From: Nevskia sp.
GTDB taxonomy: Bacteria; Pseudomonadota; Gammaproteobacteria; Nevskiales; Nevskiaceae
NCBI GenBank assembly: GCA_023229645.1
Contig: JALNYU010000002.1
Coordinates: forward strand, 248,001-312,000
DNA: 64,000 nucleotides
Direction of reading: 5' to 3'
Part shown: positions 1 to 7,934 of the stretch, piece by piece
How positions within the stretch are numbered: the stretch's first letter is position 1
Layout: the number at the start of each line of letters is the position of its first letter
Notes under the pieces: generated by a model
Database searches by the model: none
What the model was told of the DNA's origin: nothing
The model's input: the letters and a program-made list of their open reading frames with translations, nothing else
Program-made: the position numbers and the translations under genes

Positions 1-2
1 GG

Positions 3-59
3 CCTAGCATCGCAGAACTTCCAACCCCACCGGACTGGCGCACGCCTACGAGCAGATGA
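3..59 (+). CDS. C-terminal tail of an upstream gene (partial, unidentified)
   Basis: An open frame runs in from the left edge and gives 18 residues rich in Pro and Thr before a TGA at 57-59. That stop overlaps the ATG of the following metalloprotease in an ATGA arrangement, which is typical of translationally coupled genes. LemA-type proteins often precede membrane M48 peptidases, but nothing in these 18 residues identifies the family. The call rests on the overlap alone. Confidence 0.35.
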   Translation, partial: PSIAELPTPPDWRTPTSR

Positions 60-1906
60 CCGAAGAGAAATTTATCGCGCTCGTCGAGCGTCTGAGTCTG
101 CGCGCAAAGGCGCACCCTGGCTTATATCGGTTGGAAGTGCTGGCGCTTGCCGCACTCGGCTATCTCTATATTTTTATGATGTTGATCGCCGCGCTAGCCG
201 TGAGTGCGGTGTTCATCGTCATCAGCCTGCTCAAACCGATTTTGCTGCTGAAACTGGCGAAGATTGTCTGGTTGCCGATCTGGTTTTCGTGGTCGGTGCT
301 GCGGGCGCTCTGGGTGCGGTTTGATCCACCCAAGGGTCGGCTATTACAGCCACGCGAGGCGCCGCAATTATTTGCCGAAATCGAACGCGTTCGCGCCGAA
401 ATTCGTGGCCCCAAGCCGCATAAGGTGTTGATCACTGATGACTACAACGCCGCCGTGATGCAGCGGCCGCGCTTAGGGCCGCTCGGTTGGTCGGAAAATT
501 ATTTGATTCTGGGGCTGCCGTTGATGTCGACGCTTTCGCCGGACCAACTGCGCGCGGTGATTGCGCACGAGTTCGGCCATCTCGGCGCCGGTGACTCGCG
601 CATGACCGGCCGCATCTACCACATGCGGCAGACCTGGGCGCGCTTGCAGCAAGAATTCGCGCAGCGTGGCGGCGTCTTTTTCCGGCGTTTTTTCGCTTGG
701 TTCGGGCCGTATTTCAACGCCTATTCGTTTGTTCTGGCGCGTAGCCAGGAATACGCGGCCGATCAGGCCTCGACGCGCCTCGCCGGCGCTGGGCCGGTCG
801 GCGAAGCCCTGGTTCTGGCCAATATCGGCAACGACTACCAGAACGAAACGATATGGCGGCCGCTTTGGGCGCGGATTAAACACGAAGAACAGCCGGGCGT
901 TCAGCCCTACGCGCAGCTACTGCAACTCGGGCGCGCCATCAGCGAATGGGGCGATGCCGACGGGCGCTTAGAAAAGGCCCTGCAGCGCAAAACTGACTGG
1001 GCCGATACCCACCCGGCATTGAAAGATCGTTTGACGGCGCTCGGGCAAACCGCGCGCGTGCCGGCGGTGCAGGGGCCTTCGGCAGCGGTGGTTTTTCTCG
1101 GGCCGTTAGCCGAAATTTTGGCACGTGAGCTGGACGAAACCTGGCAGCGGGATGTCGGGGTCCAGTGGCGCGAACGGCATCAACAACTCCAAGTGCAGCA
1201 GGAAACCTTGCGCGCATTGGAAGCGAAGGCTGCCGAAGCGCCGTTGACGCGCGCCGAAGACTGGCAGCGCGCCGAGCTCACTGAAGCGCTGCAAGACGCT
1301 GAAACCGCGCTGCCGCTGTATGAGGCGCATCGGGCGCAATTCCCCGAAGCGTTCGAAGCCACTTACGCCGTCGGCCGCATTCTGCTGCAGCGTGGCGACG
1401 AAGCCGGGCTGCCGTTTATTGATGCCGCGATGCGGGTCGATGGCGCCGCGATCAAACCCGGCGCCGAACTGGCGTTTCGTTACTTAACTGAGCGTAACCG
1501 CGACGACGAAGCGCAGCCGTATCGCGCGGCCTGGACGGCGCGCAACGATCTGGAACTGCTGGCCCAAGCCGAGCGCGCGCATTTTACCGCCAGCGACAAC
1601 TACCTCGAACATCAACTGGACGCCGAAGCGCTGGCCCGCATGCAAGAACGGGCACGCGGCTTAAAAGGTGTTGCGCGGATTTGGCTGGTGCGGAAAAAAG
1701 TCCAACATTTCCCCGAACACCCGGCCTATCTGATGTTGATCAAAGGCCACTGGTACCAATGGACCAACGCCAAGCGGCTGATCGCCGAAGCCCGCACCAA
1801 GTTGGAATTGGCCGATACCCTCACCATCGCCGTGTATCAGAGCGGTCTGAAGTCTTTGTTCAAGCGGGCGACAAAAGTGCGCGGCGCTGAAATTTACCGG
1901 GCCTAG
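56..1906 (+). CDS. M48 family membrane zinc metalloprotease
   Basis: A 616-residue protein with two hydrophobic segments near residues 27-58 and 66-88 that would anchor it in the inner membrane. The zinc-protease motif HEFGH is at residues 171-175, and a downstream E-Y-A-A-D segment near residue 231 supplies the expected third ligand. This pattern is that of the M48 (HtpX/Ste24-like) peptidases, which are linked to membrane-protein quality control. The C-terminal half (about 330-616) is alanine/glutamate-rich and helical, with TPR-like periodicity, and is probably a protein-interaction region. The ATG overlaps the stop of a partial upstream gene, suggesting co-transcription. Family is firm; substrate is unknown. 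Confidence 0.88.
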   Translation: MTEEKFIALVERLSLRAKAHPGLYRLEVLALAALGYLYIFMMLIAALAVSAVFIVISLLKPILLLKLAKIVWLPIWFSWSVLRALWVRFDPPKGRLLQPREAPQLFAEIERVRAEIRGPKPHKVLITDDYNAAVMQRPRLGPLGWSENYLILGLPLMSTLSPDQLRAVIAHEFGHLGAGDSRMTGRIYHMRQTWARLQQEFAQRGGVFFRRFFAWFGPYFNAYSFVLARSQEYAADQASTRLAGAGPVGEALVLANIGNDYQNETIWRPLWARIKHEEQPGVQPYAQLLQLGRAISEWGDADGRLEKALQRKTDWADTHPALKDRLTALGQTARVPAVQGPSAAVVFLGPLAEILARELDETWQRDVGVQWRERHQQLQVQQETLRALEAKAAEAPLTRAEDWQRAELTEALQDAETALPLYEAHRAQFPEAFEATYAVGRILLQRGDEAGLPFIDAAMRVDGAAIKPGAELAFRYLTERNRDDEAQPYRAAWTARNDLELLAQAERAHFTASDNYLEHQLDAEALARMQERARGLKGVARIWLVRKKVQHFPEHPAYLMLIKGHWYQWTNAKRLIAEARTKLELADTLTIAVYQSGLKSLFKRATKVRGAEIYRA

Positions 1907-2111
1907 AAGACATTTCCTGAGGATCGAGCCCCTTGATTGCCCCGCAACCCCTGCGCTAGGGTCTAGCGAGCACGCGAATCAAGCCGGATATCGGCAGGCT
2001 TTATTACAAAAAATGCTAAGCCTATAACCTGATCAGGCTATGACGGCCGAGGCCTGAATGTTAAGGTTCAGCCCTTTTTCCCGTGCGGACGGGTTTGCTG
2101 AGGATACAAAC

Positions 2112-3167
2112 GTGACGATAGAAACGGATACCGTAATCATTGGTGCGGGTCCCTGCGGGCTGTTCCAGGTATTTGAACTGGGCTTGCTCGGCATCAAGGC
2201 GCATTTAATCGATACCCTGCCGCAGCCCGGCGGCCAGTGCACCGAGCTGTATCCCGACAAACCGATTTACGACATCCCGGCGCTGCCGATTTGCGGCGCG
2301 CGCGAGCTGATTGAGCGCTTGCTGGAGCAGATCCAACCGTTCGGGCCGACGTTCCACCTCGGCCAGCAGGCCACCGAGGTGCGTAAGCTCGAAGACGGCA
2401 CGTTCTATGTCAAAACCAGCAAAGACACCGAGTTCCACACCAAAACGATCATCATCGCCGGCGGCGTCGGTGCGTTCCAGCCGGTGGAACTGCAGGTGCC
2501 GGGCGTGGCCGAGCGGGTTGATCGCGACGTGTTCTACAAAGTACGTGATCCCGAAATCCATCGCGGCAAGAACATCGTCGTGCTCGGCGGCGGCGATTCC
2601 TCGCTCGACTGGGCGCTGAATCTGCACGGCAAAGCCGAGAGCGTGGTCGTCATCCACCGCTCGGATAAATTCAAAGCCGCGCCGGCCTCGGTGGCGAAAA
2701 TGCACCAGCTCTGCGAAGACTTGGAAATGCAGTTCATCGTCGGCTCGGTCACCGAACTGCGCAGCGGCGAAGACGGCGCGCTGCGCGAAATCCAAGTCAC
2801 CGGCACCGATGGCGTCGCCCGCCGTTTGGAACTCGACCACCTGCTGGTGTTCTTCGGCCTGCATCCGAAACTCGGCCCAATCGCCGAATGGGGCCTGAAC
2901 CTGCACAAGAACCAAATCCCGGTTGATACCGAGAAGTTCGAAACCTCGACGCCCGGCATTTACGCCGTCGGCGATATCAACTGGTATCCGGGCAAAAAGA
3001 AGCTGATTTTGTCCGGCTTCCACGAAGCAGCGCTGGCAGCGTTTGCGATCAAAGCCCGCCTGAACCCCGGCGAGAAAGTGCACTTGCAATACACCACCAC
3101 CAGCCCGGTCATGCACAAACGCCTGGGTGTGGACGATCCGTTCGCCGACGAAAAGCGCGTCGCCTAA
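2112..3167 (+). CDS. Ferredoxin--NADP(+) reductase (thioredoxin-reductase-like type)
   Basis: A flavoprotein of 351 residues. It has an N-terminal FAD-binding G-A-G-P-C-G motif, a P-G-G-Q-C segment near residue 40, a central NAD(P)H-binding G-G-G-D-S-S motif and a C-terminal G-D-I-N motif. It lacks the CxxC redox pair of true thioredoxin reductases, which places it with the bacterial type 2 ferredoxin/flavodoxin-NADP reductases that move electrons between NADPH and ferredoxin. The GTG at 2112 was chosen because GAGGA lies 7 nt upstream and the FAD-binding strand follows at once; an in-frame ATG at 2058 would add a poorly supported extension. The gene stands alone and ends in a strong terminator. 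Confidence 0.85.
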   Translation: MTIETDTVIIGAGPCGLFQVFELGLLGIKAHLIDTLPQPGGQCTELYPDKPIYDIPALPICGARELIERLLEQIQPFGPTFHLGQQATEVRKLEDGTFYVKTSKDTEFHTKTIIIAGGVGAFQPVELQVPGVAERVDRDVFYKVRDPEIHRGKNIVVLGGGDSSLDWALNLHGKAESVVVIHRSDKFKAAPASVAKMHQLCEDLEMQFIVGSVTELRSGEDGALREIQVTGTDGVARRLELDHLLVFFGLHPKLGPIAEWGLNLHKNQIPVDTEKFETSTPGIYAVGDINWYPGKKKLILSGFHEAALAAFAIKARLNPGEKVHLQYTTTSPVMHKRLGVDDPFADEKRVA

Positions 3168-3184
3168 CCGCCGGCCGCCGCATC

Positions 3185-3212
3185 AAAAAAAGCCCGCATC
3201 GCGGGCTTTTTT
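3185..3212 (+). terminator. Rho-independent terminator after the ferredoxin reductase gene
   Basis: A hairpin with arms AGCCCGC and GCGGGCT and a two-base loop is followed by TTTTTTG. An A-run precedes the stem, so it could work in both directions. Confidence 0.85.
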
Positions 3213-3292
3213 GTTTCACCATGACGCCAGCGAACGAGTGGCAAATCGGCGCAAGTCGGTTGTCAGAATGCGCTAAGTACCGAAAGAGGTGA

Positions 3293-3604
3293 CCCCGGAA
3301 CCCGTGGCCATCAGTCCGCTTTGCCGTCTTCGCGCATATCGCGGAAACTGCTGGAGAGAATTGGGTCGCCCGCCCCGGCGGCGGTAAGAGTGGCGGCTAC
3401 CGCACGCTGCTATCAGCCCGGATTGGCAGCCGCTACGTGTTCCTTTATGGGTTCCCCAAGCGCGACAAGGCAAACATCACACCGGACGAGAAAAAGGCAC
3501 TGCAGTTCGCCGGCAAGGTGTTCTTGGAACTATCCGCCGAGGCTTTGGCGAAGGCATTGCAGTCGGGCGTGTTACGGGAGGTGTGTTGTGAGCAAGATCA
3601 TTGA
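3293..3604 (+). pseudogene. Truncated RelE/HigB-type toxin remnant
   Basis: The frame from 3293 (just after a TGA) to the TGA at 3602-3604 encodes a peptide containing ARPGGGKSGGYRTL and YVFLYGFPKRDKANI. These are hallmarks of the C-terminal half of HigB/RelE-family ribosome-dependent mRNA interferases. No ATG, GTG or TTG precedes the conserved part. The N-terminal region is shortened: an F-A-x-F-A segment leads almost directly into the A-R-P-G block, where intact homologues have about 30 more residues. The 3' end overlaps the downstream antitoxin by 17 nt, as in intact toxin-antitoxin operons. I read it as a decayed toxin. Confidence 0.65.
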
Positions 3605-3890
3605 ATCCCTGCGTGGCGACCTAGCTGCGCTTCACGAAGCGGGCGCGATCAACAAGGTGACGATGCGCGAATTCGACGCCATCTGCCCGCCGCCGGTGCG
3701 GGCGTTCAGCGCTGCCGACATCAAAAACCTGCGCGAAGCGCTGAAGTTCAGCCAGCCGGTGTTCGCGCTTCATTTGCACACCTCGGCCTCAACCATCCGC
3801 AAGTGGGAGCAAGGCGAATCCCATCCCACCGGGCCGGCCCTCAAGCTGCTCAACGTTATCGCCGACAAAGGCCTGCAGGCCATCATCTGA
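3588..3890 (+). CDS. higA: HigA-like antitoxin, XRE-family helix-turn-helix protein
   Basis: A 100-residue protein starting at a GTG that follows a GGGAGG ribosome-binding site. Its C-terminal half contains a helix-turn-helix of the XRE type (about residues 45-85; note S-T-I-R-K-W-E-Q-G-E), as in antitoxins that neutralise HigB-type toxins and repress their own operon. The N-terminal half would be the toxin-binding part. It overlaps the broken toxin gene by 17 nt in the usual toxin-then-antitoxin order. With the toxin inactivated it may persist only as a repressor or orphan antitoxin. Confidence 0.8.
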   Translation: MSKIIESLRGDLAALHEAGAINKVTMREFDAICPPPVRAFSAADIKNLREALKFSQPVFALHLHTSASTIRKWEQGESHPTGPALKLLNVIADKGLQAII

Positions 3891-4141
3891 CGCCTGACGG
3901 GGGAAACAGGCATTGGCGGCGCAAATTCCCCCTTTCAGCGCATAGCATCTTGAAGCCGCCTGCCCGCTGATGCCGAGCGTGGTTCAATTACCACGCCATC
4001 GAACGTCCGCGGCAAGAAATCGAAATTGCCGACACATCGCCAGCAGGACTCAGTGGTTGCGGTTGTTCAATGCGCGGCCCCGCTACGCAATCACGCATCA
4101 GCGCAGCGAAAATAGCCATTGCGCAGCGCCGTGCGCGCCGC

Positions 4142-4212
4142 GCTCGGCATAATGGCGCCATCCCGCAGCTGCCACGGATGGACCATGCCGACGATCTTCG
4201 CGCTTGTGCAAC
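4142..4212 (+). repeat. 71-bp duplicated leader, copy 1
   Basis: This stretch matches 9943-10013 with only three mismatches in 71 positions. It covers a CATAAT sequence (possible -10 box) at 4148-4153, a GGATGGA Shine-Dalgarno-like stretch, and the ATG and first codons (MPTIFALVQ) of a small reading frame. Both copies sit directly upstream of a STAND NTPase gene, so the repeat is probably the shared expression leader of the two modules. An in-frame ATG at 4152 is also conserved, so the leader may be partly coding. Confidence 0.8.
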
Positions 4213-4274
4213 CACGCCCTATTGCCCCTGGCTTCGCCGGCCGCGCGCGGCCGCAACCTAGGGTGCCGGCGTGA
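4185..4274 (+). CDS. 29-residue remnant of the module's small membrane protein (leader ORF)
   Basis: This short frame starts with the same nine residues as the 111-residue membrane protein at 9986-10321 and keeps a similar G-F-A-G segment. It then loses the membrane helices and stops after 29 codons. Its TGA at 4272-4274 overlaps the GTG of the STAND gene (GTGA), the same junction as in the intact module. It looks like a shortened homologue that survives as a translated leader coupling expression of the next gene. Whether the peptide has any function is unknown. Confidence 0.5.
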   Translation: MPTIFALVQPRPIAPGFAGRARPQPRVPA

Positions 4275-6691
4275 ACCTGTTCGGCGGCACGCGGGCCAGC
4301 GGACGCGCCGTTGTCATACAGGGTGACAATTACGGCACGGTGCATACCGGCGATCAGTACATCACCATCGTCAGTATTCAAGCAGCCGCGCCACCGTCGC
4401 TGAAGATTCCGTGGGAACTCAACCCCGTCCCCGGCAATATCGAAAGCGCACTCACCTGGCGCAGCCGCATCCCGCGCAAGCTCCACGGCCGGGATGCCGA
4501 ACTGAACACGCTGTACCGCTGGGCTCTCGATCCCGCGCTCAGCCGCCGCATCTGCGTGATCCACGGTGAGGGCGGCGCCGGCAAAAGCCGGCTCGCGTTT
4601 GAACTCGCGGAAAAGCTCCAGCACGAAGGCTGGCAAGCCGGCCAGCTCAACCCCGGTAGCGCGCTGCAGTTCCCGTACGCCGAAGCCGGCGCGCTATTGA
4701 TACTCGACGAACCCGAGCTTTACCCCGAAGCGCTGGAACAGCTGCTCCGCGCCATCGCCGCCTGCGCGCTGCCGGATCTGCGCCTGCGCGTTCTGCTGCT
4801 GTGCCGCAACGCCGATGTCATCGAAGCGCGGATCGACGAATACGCCGCCGGCCTGCGCAGCGAATCCCTGGCCCTGCAAGCCCCAGCGATTCAAGCCATT
4901 GCCTGGGATCTATTTCAAGACGCGCACCGGGATATCGCCGCGCTGCGCCAACAAACCGCCAGCGCGCCGCCGGCGCCAGCGGTGTTCGCGCGCTGGCTGG
5001 CGCAAGACAACGCCCACGCCCAGCCCTTGATCATCCTCGCCTACGCGTTGAATCTGCTGGACGATCCCACCGCCACCGAACTCGGCGCCACCGATATCCT
5101 GATCCGCCTCGCGCAGCGCGAACGCACCCGCCTGCGCCGCGAAGCCGAAGAACACGGCGTGCAAGCCGAAGCCGCACTGTTATTGAAAGCCCTGGCCGCC
5201 ATCCCCGGCGCGCTGCCGGCGGCGGCGGTTGATTATCTGGCCACCGTCATCGCCCAAGCCGGCTTGGTCATGCCCAGCGCCCTGGCCCTGCAACGCACGC
5301 CGCTGTGGCGCGATGCAACCCTGCGCGGCTTGGCGCCGGACCGCCTCGCCGCCGTCTTCCTGCACCTCATTCTGCGTGAACGCGCGCCGCAGCCGGAAAC
5401 CGCCGCGCCCTGGCTGTGGGCGGTGCTGAACGGCGATGCGCCGCCGGCCCCCGTGCTGCACGCCCGCCTGATGCGGCTGGCCCAGCTCAATGCCGACCGC
5501 CGCCGCCTGCCGCCGGGCAAAGCGGCACCAGCGCTCGCCGCCGCCGGCACGCTCATCGAAGCCGTAAACGCCGCGATACGGCACCAAGACGGCGTTGCAG
5601 CAAGCGTCTACGCGCTGTTGGGGTACAAAGATGTCATCGAAGTGCCGCTGCACCCGATCGCGCTCGCCGCCACGCAGGCCCAAGTTGCCGTGGACGAACA
5701 ACGCGCCGCTGCAGACCCCGTCACCTACGGGCCGGCTTTGGCGCAGAGCCTGAACAACCTCTCGATCCGCTTGGCCGAGAGCGGCGACCGCGCCGGCGGC
5801 TTGGCGGCGATTCAGCGCGCGGTGGAAATTTATGAAGCGCTGGCGGCGAAGAACTTCGCGGCGTACGGGCCGGATTTGGCGAGTAGCCTGAACACCCTCT
5901 CGATCCGCTTGGCAGATGTTGGCGAACGCGCCGGCGGCTTGGCGGCGATACAGCGGGCGGTAGAAATTGATGAAGCGCTGGCGGCGGAGAACTTCGCCGC
6001 GTACGGGCCGGATTTGGCGCTGAGCCTGAACAACCTCTCGGTCGATTTAGCGGCGAGCGGCGACCGCGCTGGCGGCTTGGCGGCGATACAGCGGGCGGTG
6101 GGCATTCGTGAAGCGCTGGCGGCGGAGAACTTCGCGGCGTACGGGCCGGCTTTGGCGCTGAGCCTGAACAACCTCTCGCTGCGCTTAGCGGAGAGCGGCG
6201 ACCGCGCCGGCGGCTTGGCGGCGATTCAGCGGGCGGTGGGCATTTATGAAGCGCTGGCGGCGGAGAACTTTGCGGCGTACGGGCCGGATTTGGCGCTGAG
6301 CCTGAACAACCTCTCGAACCGCTTGGCGGAGAGTGGTGACCGCGCCGGCGGCTTGGCGGCGATTCAGCGGGCGGTGGGCATTTATGAAGCGCTGGCGGCG
6401 GAGAACTTTGCGGCGTACGGGCCGGATTTGGCGGGCAGCCTGAACAATCTCTCGGTCGATTTAGCGGAGAGCGGCGACCGCGCCGGCGGCTTGGCGGCGA
6501 GCCGCCGGGCGGTGGACGTTTACCGGCCGTTCCTCGATGAAAACTTCGCCGCGTTCGCGCCGGACGGCGCCATGTATCTGAATAACCTAGCAAACCATTT
6601 AGCCGAAAGCGGCGCCGCCGCCGATGCCGCGGAAGCGGCCGCACTGCGTACCGAGGTTGCGGCGATCCGCGCGCGCTTGAACGAAGCTTAA
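4271..6691 (+). CDS. STAND-type P-loop NTPase with C-terminal TPR-like repeats (module 1)
   Basis: An 806-residue protein in three parts. Residues 9-34 hold a Gly/Asn-rich motif of the form SGRAVVIQGDNYGT followed by H-T-G-D. Residues about 70-330 form a STAND/NB-ARC-like NTPase: an upstream H-G-R-D-A-E-L motif, Walker A GEGGAGKS at 99-106, Walker B LLILDE at 142-147 and a sensor-like LLLCRN near 175-180. From about residue 491 come six nearly identical 46-residue repeats and a divergent seventh, with TPR_10/TPR_12-like patterns (N-N-L-S-x-x-L-A-E-S-G-D). STAND proteins are signal-sensing switches that oligomerise when a ligand binds the repeats; many act in immunity. The GTG start overlaps the preceding small frame. 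It is a paralogue of the gene at 10318. Trigger and output are unknown. Confidence 0.8.
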   Translation: MNLFGGTRASGRAVVIQGDNYGTVHTGDQYITIVSIQAAAPPSLKIPWELNPVPGNIESALTWRSRIPRKLHGRDAELNTLYRWALDPALSRRICVIHGEGGAGKSRLAFELAEKLQHEGWQAGQLNPGSALQFPYAEAGALLILDEPELYPEALEQLLRAIAACALPDLRLRVLLLCRNADVIEARIDEYAAGLRSESLALQAPAIQAIAWDLFQDAHRDIAALRQQTASAPPAPAVFARWLAQDNAHAQPLIILAYALNLLDDPTATELGATDILIRLAQRERTRLRREAEEHGVQAEAALLLKALAAIPGALPAAAVDYLATVIAQAGLVMPSALALQRTPLWRDATLRGLAPDRLAAVFLHLILRERAPQPETAAPWLWAVLNGDAPPAPVLHARLMRLAQLNADRRRLPPGKAAPALAAAGTLIEAVNAAIRHQDGVAASVYALLGYKDVIEVPLHPIALAATQAQVAVDEQRAAADPVTYGPALAQSLNNLSIRLAESGDRAGGLAAIQRAVEIYEALAAKNFAAYGPDLASSLNTLSIRLADVGERAGGLAAIQRAVEIDEALAAENFAAYGPDLALSLNNLSVDLAASGDRAGGLAAIQRAVGIREALAAENFAAYGPALALSLNNLSLRLAESGDRAGGLAAIQRAVGIYEALAAENFAAYGPDLALSLNNLSNRLAESGDRAGGLAAIQRAVGIYEALAAENFAAYGPDLAGSLNNLSVDLAESGDRAGGLAASRRAVDVYRPFLDENFAAFAPDGAMYLNNLANHLAESGAAADAAEAAALRTEVAAIRARLNEA
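5741..6688 (+). repeat. Tandem 138-bp repeats encoding 46-residue TPR-like units (module 1)
   Basis: Units begin at about 5741, 5879, 6017, 6155, 6293 and 6431, with a divergent last unit from 6569. The central units differ at only a few positions. Such nucleotide-level similarity points to recent duplication or gene conversion, and the array also matches the one at 11800-12750. Copy number is likely to vary between strains. Confidence 0.9.
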
Positions 6692-6980
6692 CGCTGCGGC
6701 AACGGCGTAATGTGCTTCGGGGCCGCAGTGCGGTGCTTCGTGCACGAAGCTTCGCGCTGCGCGCACGAAGCTTTTTGCTCCGTGCTCGAAGCGTGGCTCA
6801 GCGTGTGCAGAGCGCAAAACGGCGTGCGCGCCCCGCGTTGGGGCATGGCCGCGGCAAACAACTGCGCACCCGCAGCGTTGCGCTGCGCCGCCGCTGCCGA
6901 ACGCTGCGTTGCCGGGCCGGCGCGCTGCGCCAGCGCGGTTTTGCACTGCGGCGGCGGCGTTCAGCACTGCGCCGGGCAAT
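6692..6980 (+). other. Low-complexity GC-rich intergenic tract with inverted repeats
   Basis: About 290 bp after the first STAND gene. It contains the 16-bp perfect palindrome GCTTCGTGCACGAAGC at 6735-6750, followed by related GCACGAAGC and GCTCGAAGC half-sites, then a tract full of short TGCGC-type repeats. Several long frames exist on both strands (for example 6710-6982 plus, rich in Cys/Ala/His), but they come from compositional bias and I do not call a gene. Confidence 0.5.
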
Positions 6981-7012
6981 AAAAAACCCGCGCCGAGCAC
7001 GCGCGGCGCGGG
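6981..7012 (-). terminator. Terminator for the hypothetical gene at 7028-7504
   Basis: Read on the minus strand, a GC-rich hairpin with arms CCCGCGCC and GGCGCGGG is followed by TTTTTTATT, just past the TAA of the gene. Confidence 0.75.
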
Positions 7013-7027
7013 CGGCGGCGTTGCGCT

Positions 7028-7504
7028 TTAGGCGTTGGGCGGGCTTGCCGCCGGCACGGCGCGCGCACGGTGTGCGAAGCGGGCCGAGATGCTTTGCCGC
7101 AACGCTTCCAGACCTTGGCCTTTGCCGGAGACTTTCAGCAGCGCGTAGCCTTCGAGCGCGGCGTTCATCACATCGCTGCCGAGCGCGGTTTCTGAGCTTT
7201 CCACTTTTTCCATCAATTGCCGCATGCGCACGAAGCGGCCGCGCAGCGTGTCGAAATTGGCGAGATCGCGCCGCGCTTCGTCGAGGTCGAAATTCGCCGG
7301 CACCACGCCGGGGTTTTGCGCCAGTAGCGTGAGCACTTGGCGGCAAAACGCTTCCGACTTATCACCCATCTTGGCCAAGCTGCGGCGTTGCTCGGGCGTG
7401 AGCGCGATCAAGCCGGCCAGTTTGTCTTCCAAGACCGCCAAAGCGCCATCAATGGCGGCGAGGTCGGCTTCGGAAAAATTCAGCGAAATAAGGTTCTGCG
7501 TCAT
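7028..7504 (-). CDS. Conserved hypothetical helical protein
   Basis: A 158-residue soluble protein. The start at 7504 (first residues MTQNLISLNF) was chosen because AAGGAG lies 7 nt upstream; an upstream in-frame ATG at 7525 has no such site. The sequence is almost entirely alpha-helical by pattern. It has a segment R-R-S-L-A-K-M-G-D-K-S-E-A-F-C-R-Q near the middle, a later E-x-A-L-G-S-D-V-M-N-A-A-L-E-G-Y block and a basic, Ala/Pro-rich tail. From memory, proteins with the same two blocks occur as uncharacterised small proteins in many proteobacteria. No catalytic motif or signal peptide is visible. A CRP-like site lies upstream and a terminator follows. No function can be assigned. Confidence 0.7.
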   Translation of the reverse strand: MTQNLISLNFSEADLAAIDGALAVLEDKLAGLIALTPEQRRSLAKMGDKSEAFCRQVLTLLAQNPGVVPANFDLDEARRDLANFDTLRGRFVRMRQLMEKVESSETALGSDVMNAALEGYALLKVSGKGQGLEALRQSISARFAHRARAVPAASPPNA

Positions 7505-7670
7505 TCTTGAGCTCCTTGCATTCAAGCGTGAGGGAAAATCCCCGCCGCGGACTTACGCACGCCTCCAGCGCGCGAATGAAACCGCCGATTGCAGTTTTGC
7601 GACGGGCCAGGAAATTGTAACGACGCCGCAGTCTGGAATCTCGAAATGGAATGCGTTTTTGACGGCCCAA

Positions 7671-7686
7671 TGTGAACGGCTTCACA
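7671..7686. promoter_or_regulatory. CRP/Vfr-like operator TGTGA-N6-TCACA
   Basis: The palindrome TGTGAACGGCTTCACA matches the CRP-family consensus half-sites exactly. It lies 167 bp upstream of the minus-strand gene starting at 7504, inside an otherwise empty 375-bp stretch between 7505 and 7880. The fit is good, but a chance occurrence cannot be excluded. Confidence 0.4.
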
Positions 7687-7879
7687 GTGGAGTCAAAAAT
7701 GGAGTGTTCGCGGCGCGGAGGATTGTGGCTGAAGGCGATACGGTTCTTTTATCCGCCGCTTCCGCGATCACGACCGGCCCCGACCAGCGGGTTAGCAGGA
7801 TCTGTGTGCAGCTAAACACCGCGTTTCAGTGATTCGTAGGCGGTGACTCGCGCTTGGAATGCCCGGTGCTGGATCGGGC

Positions 7880-7911
7880 AAAAAAAATACCGCTGTAGGA
7901 TCCCGCGGTAT
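7880..7911 (-). terminator. Terminator of the subtilase-inhibitor operon
   Basis: On the minus strand the arms ATACCGC and GCGGTAT enclose an 11-base loop and are followed by a run of T residues, 24 bp beyond the stop of the small prodomain-like gene. Confidence 0.8.
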
Positions 7912-7934
7912 CGGGTTCCGCACTATTGCTGTTA

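Noticed and set aside
5741..6688. CRISPR-like array because of regular repeats
   Set aside because: The repeats are contiguous 138-bp coding units in one frame with no spacers.
6599..7000. Long frames on both strands after module 1, including a Cys-rich 90-codon frame
   Set aside because: They arise from a biased, repetitive tract and lack ribosome-binding sites.
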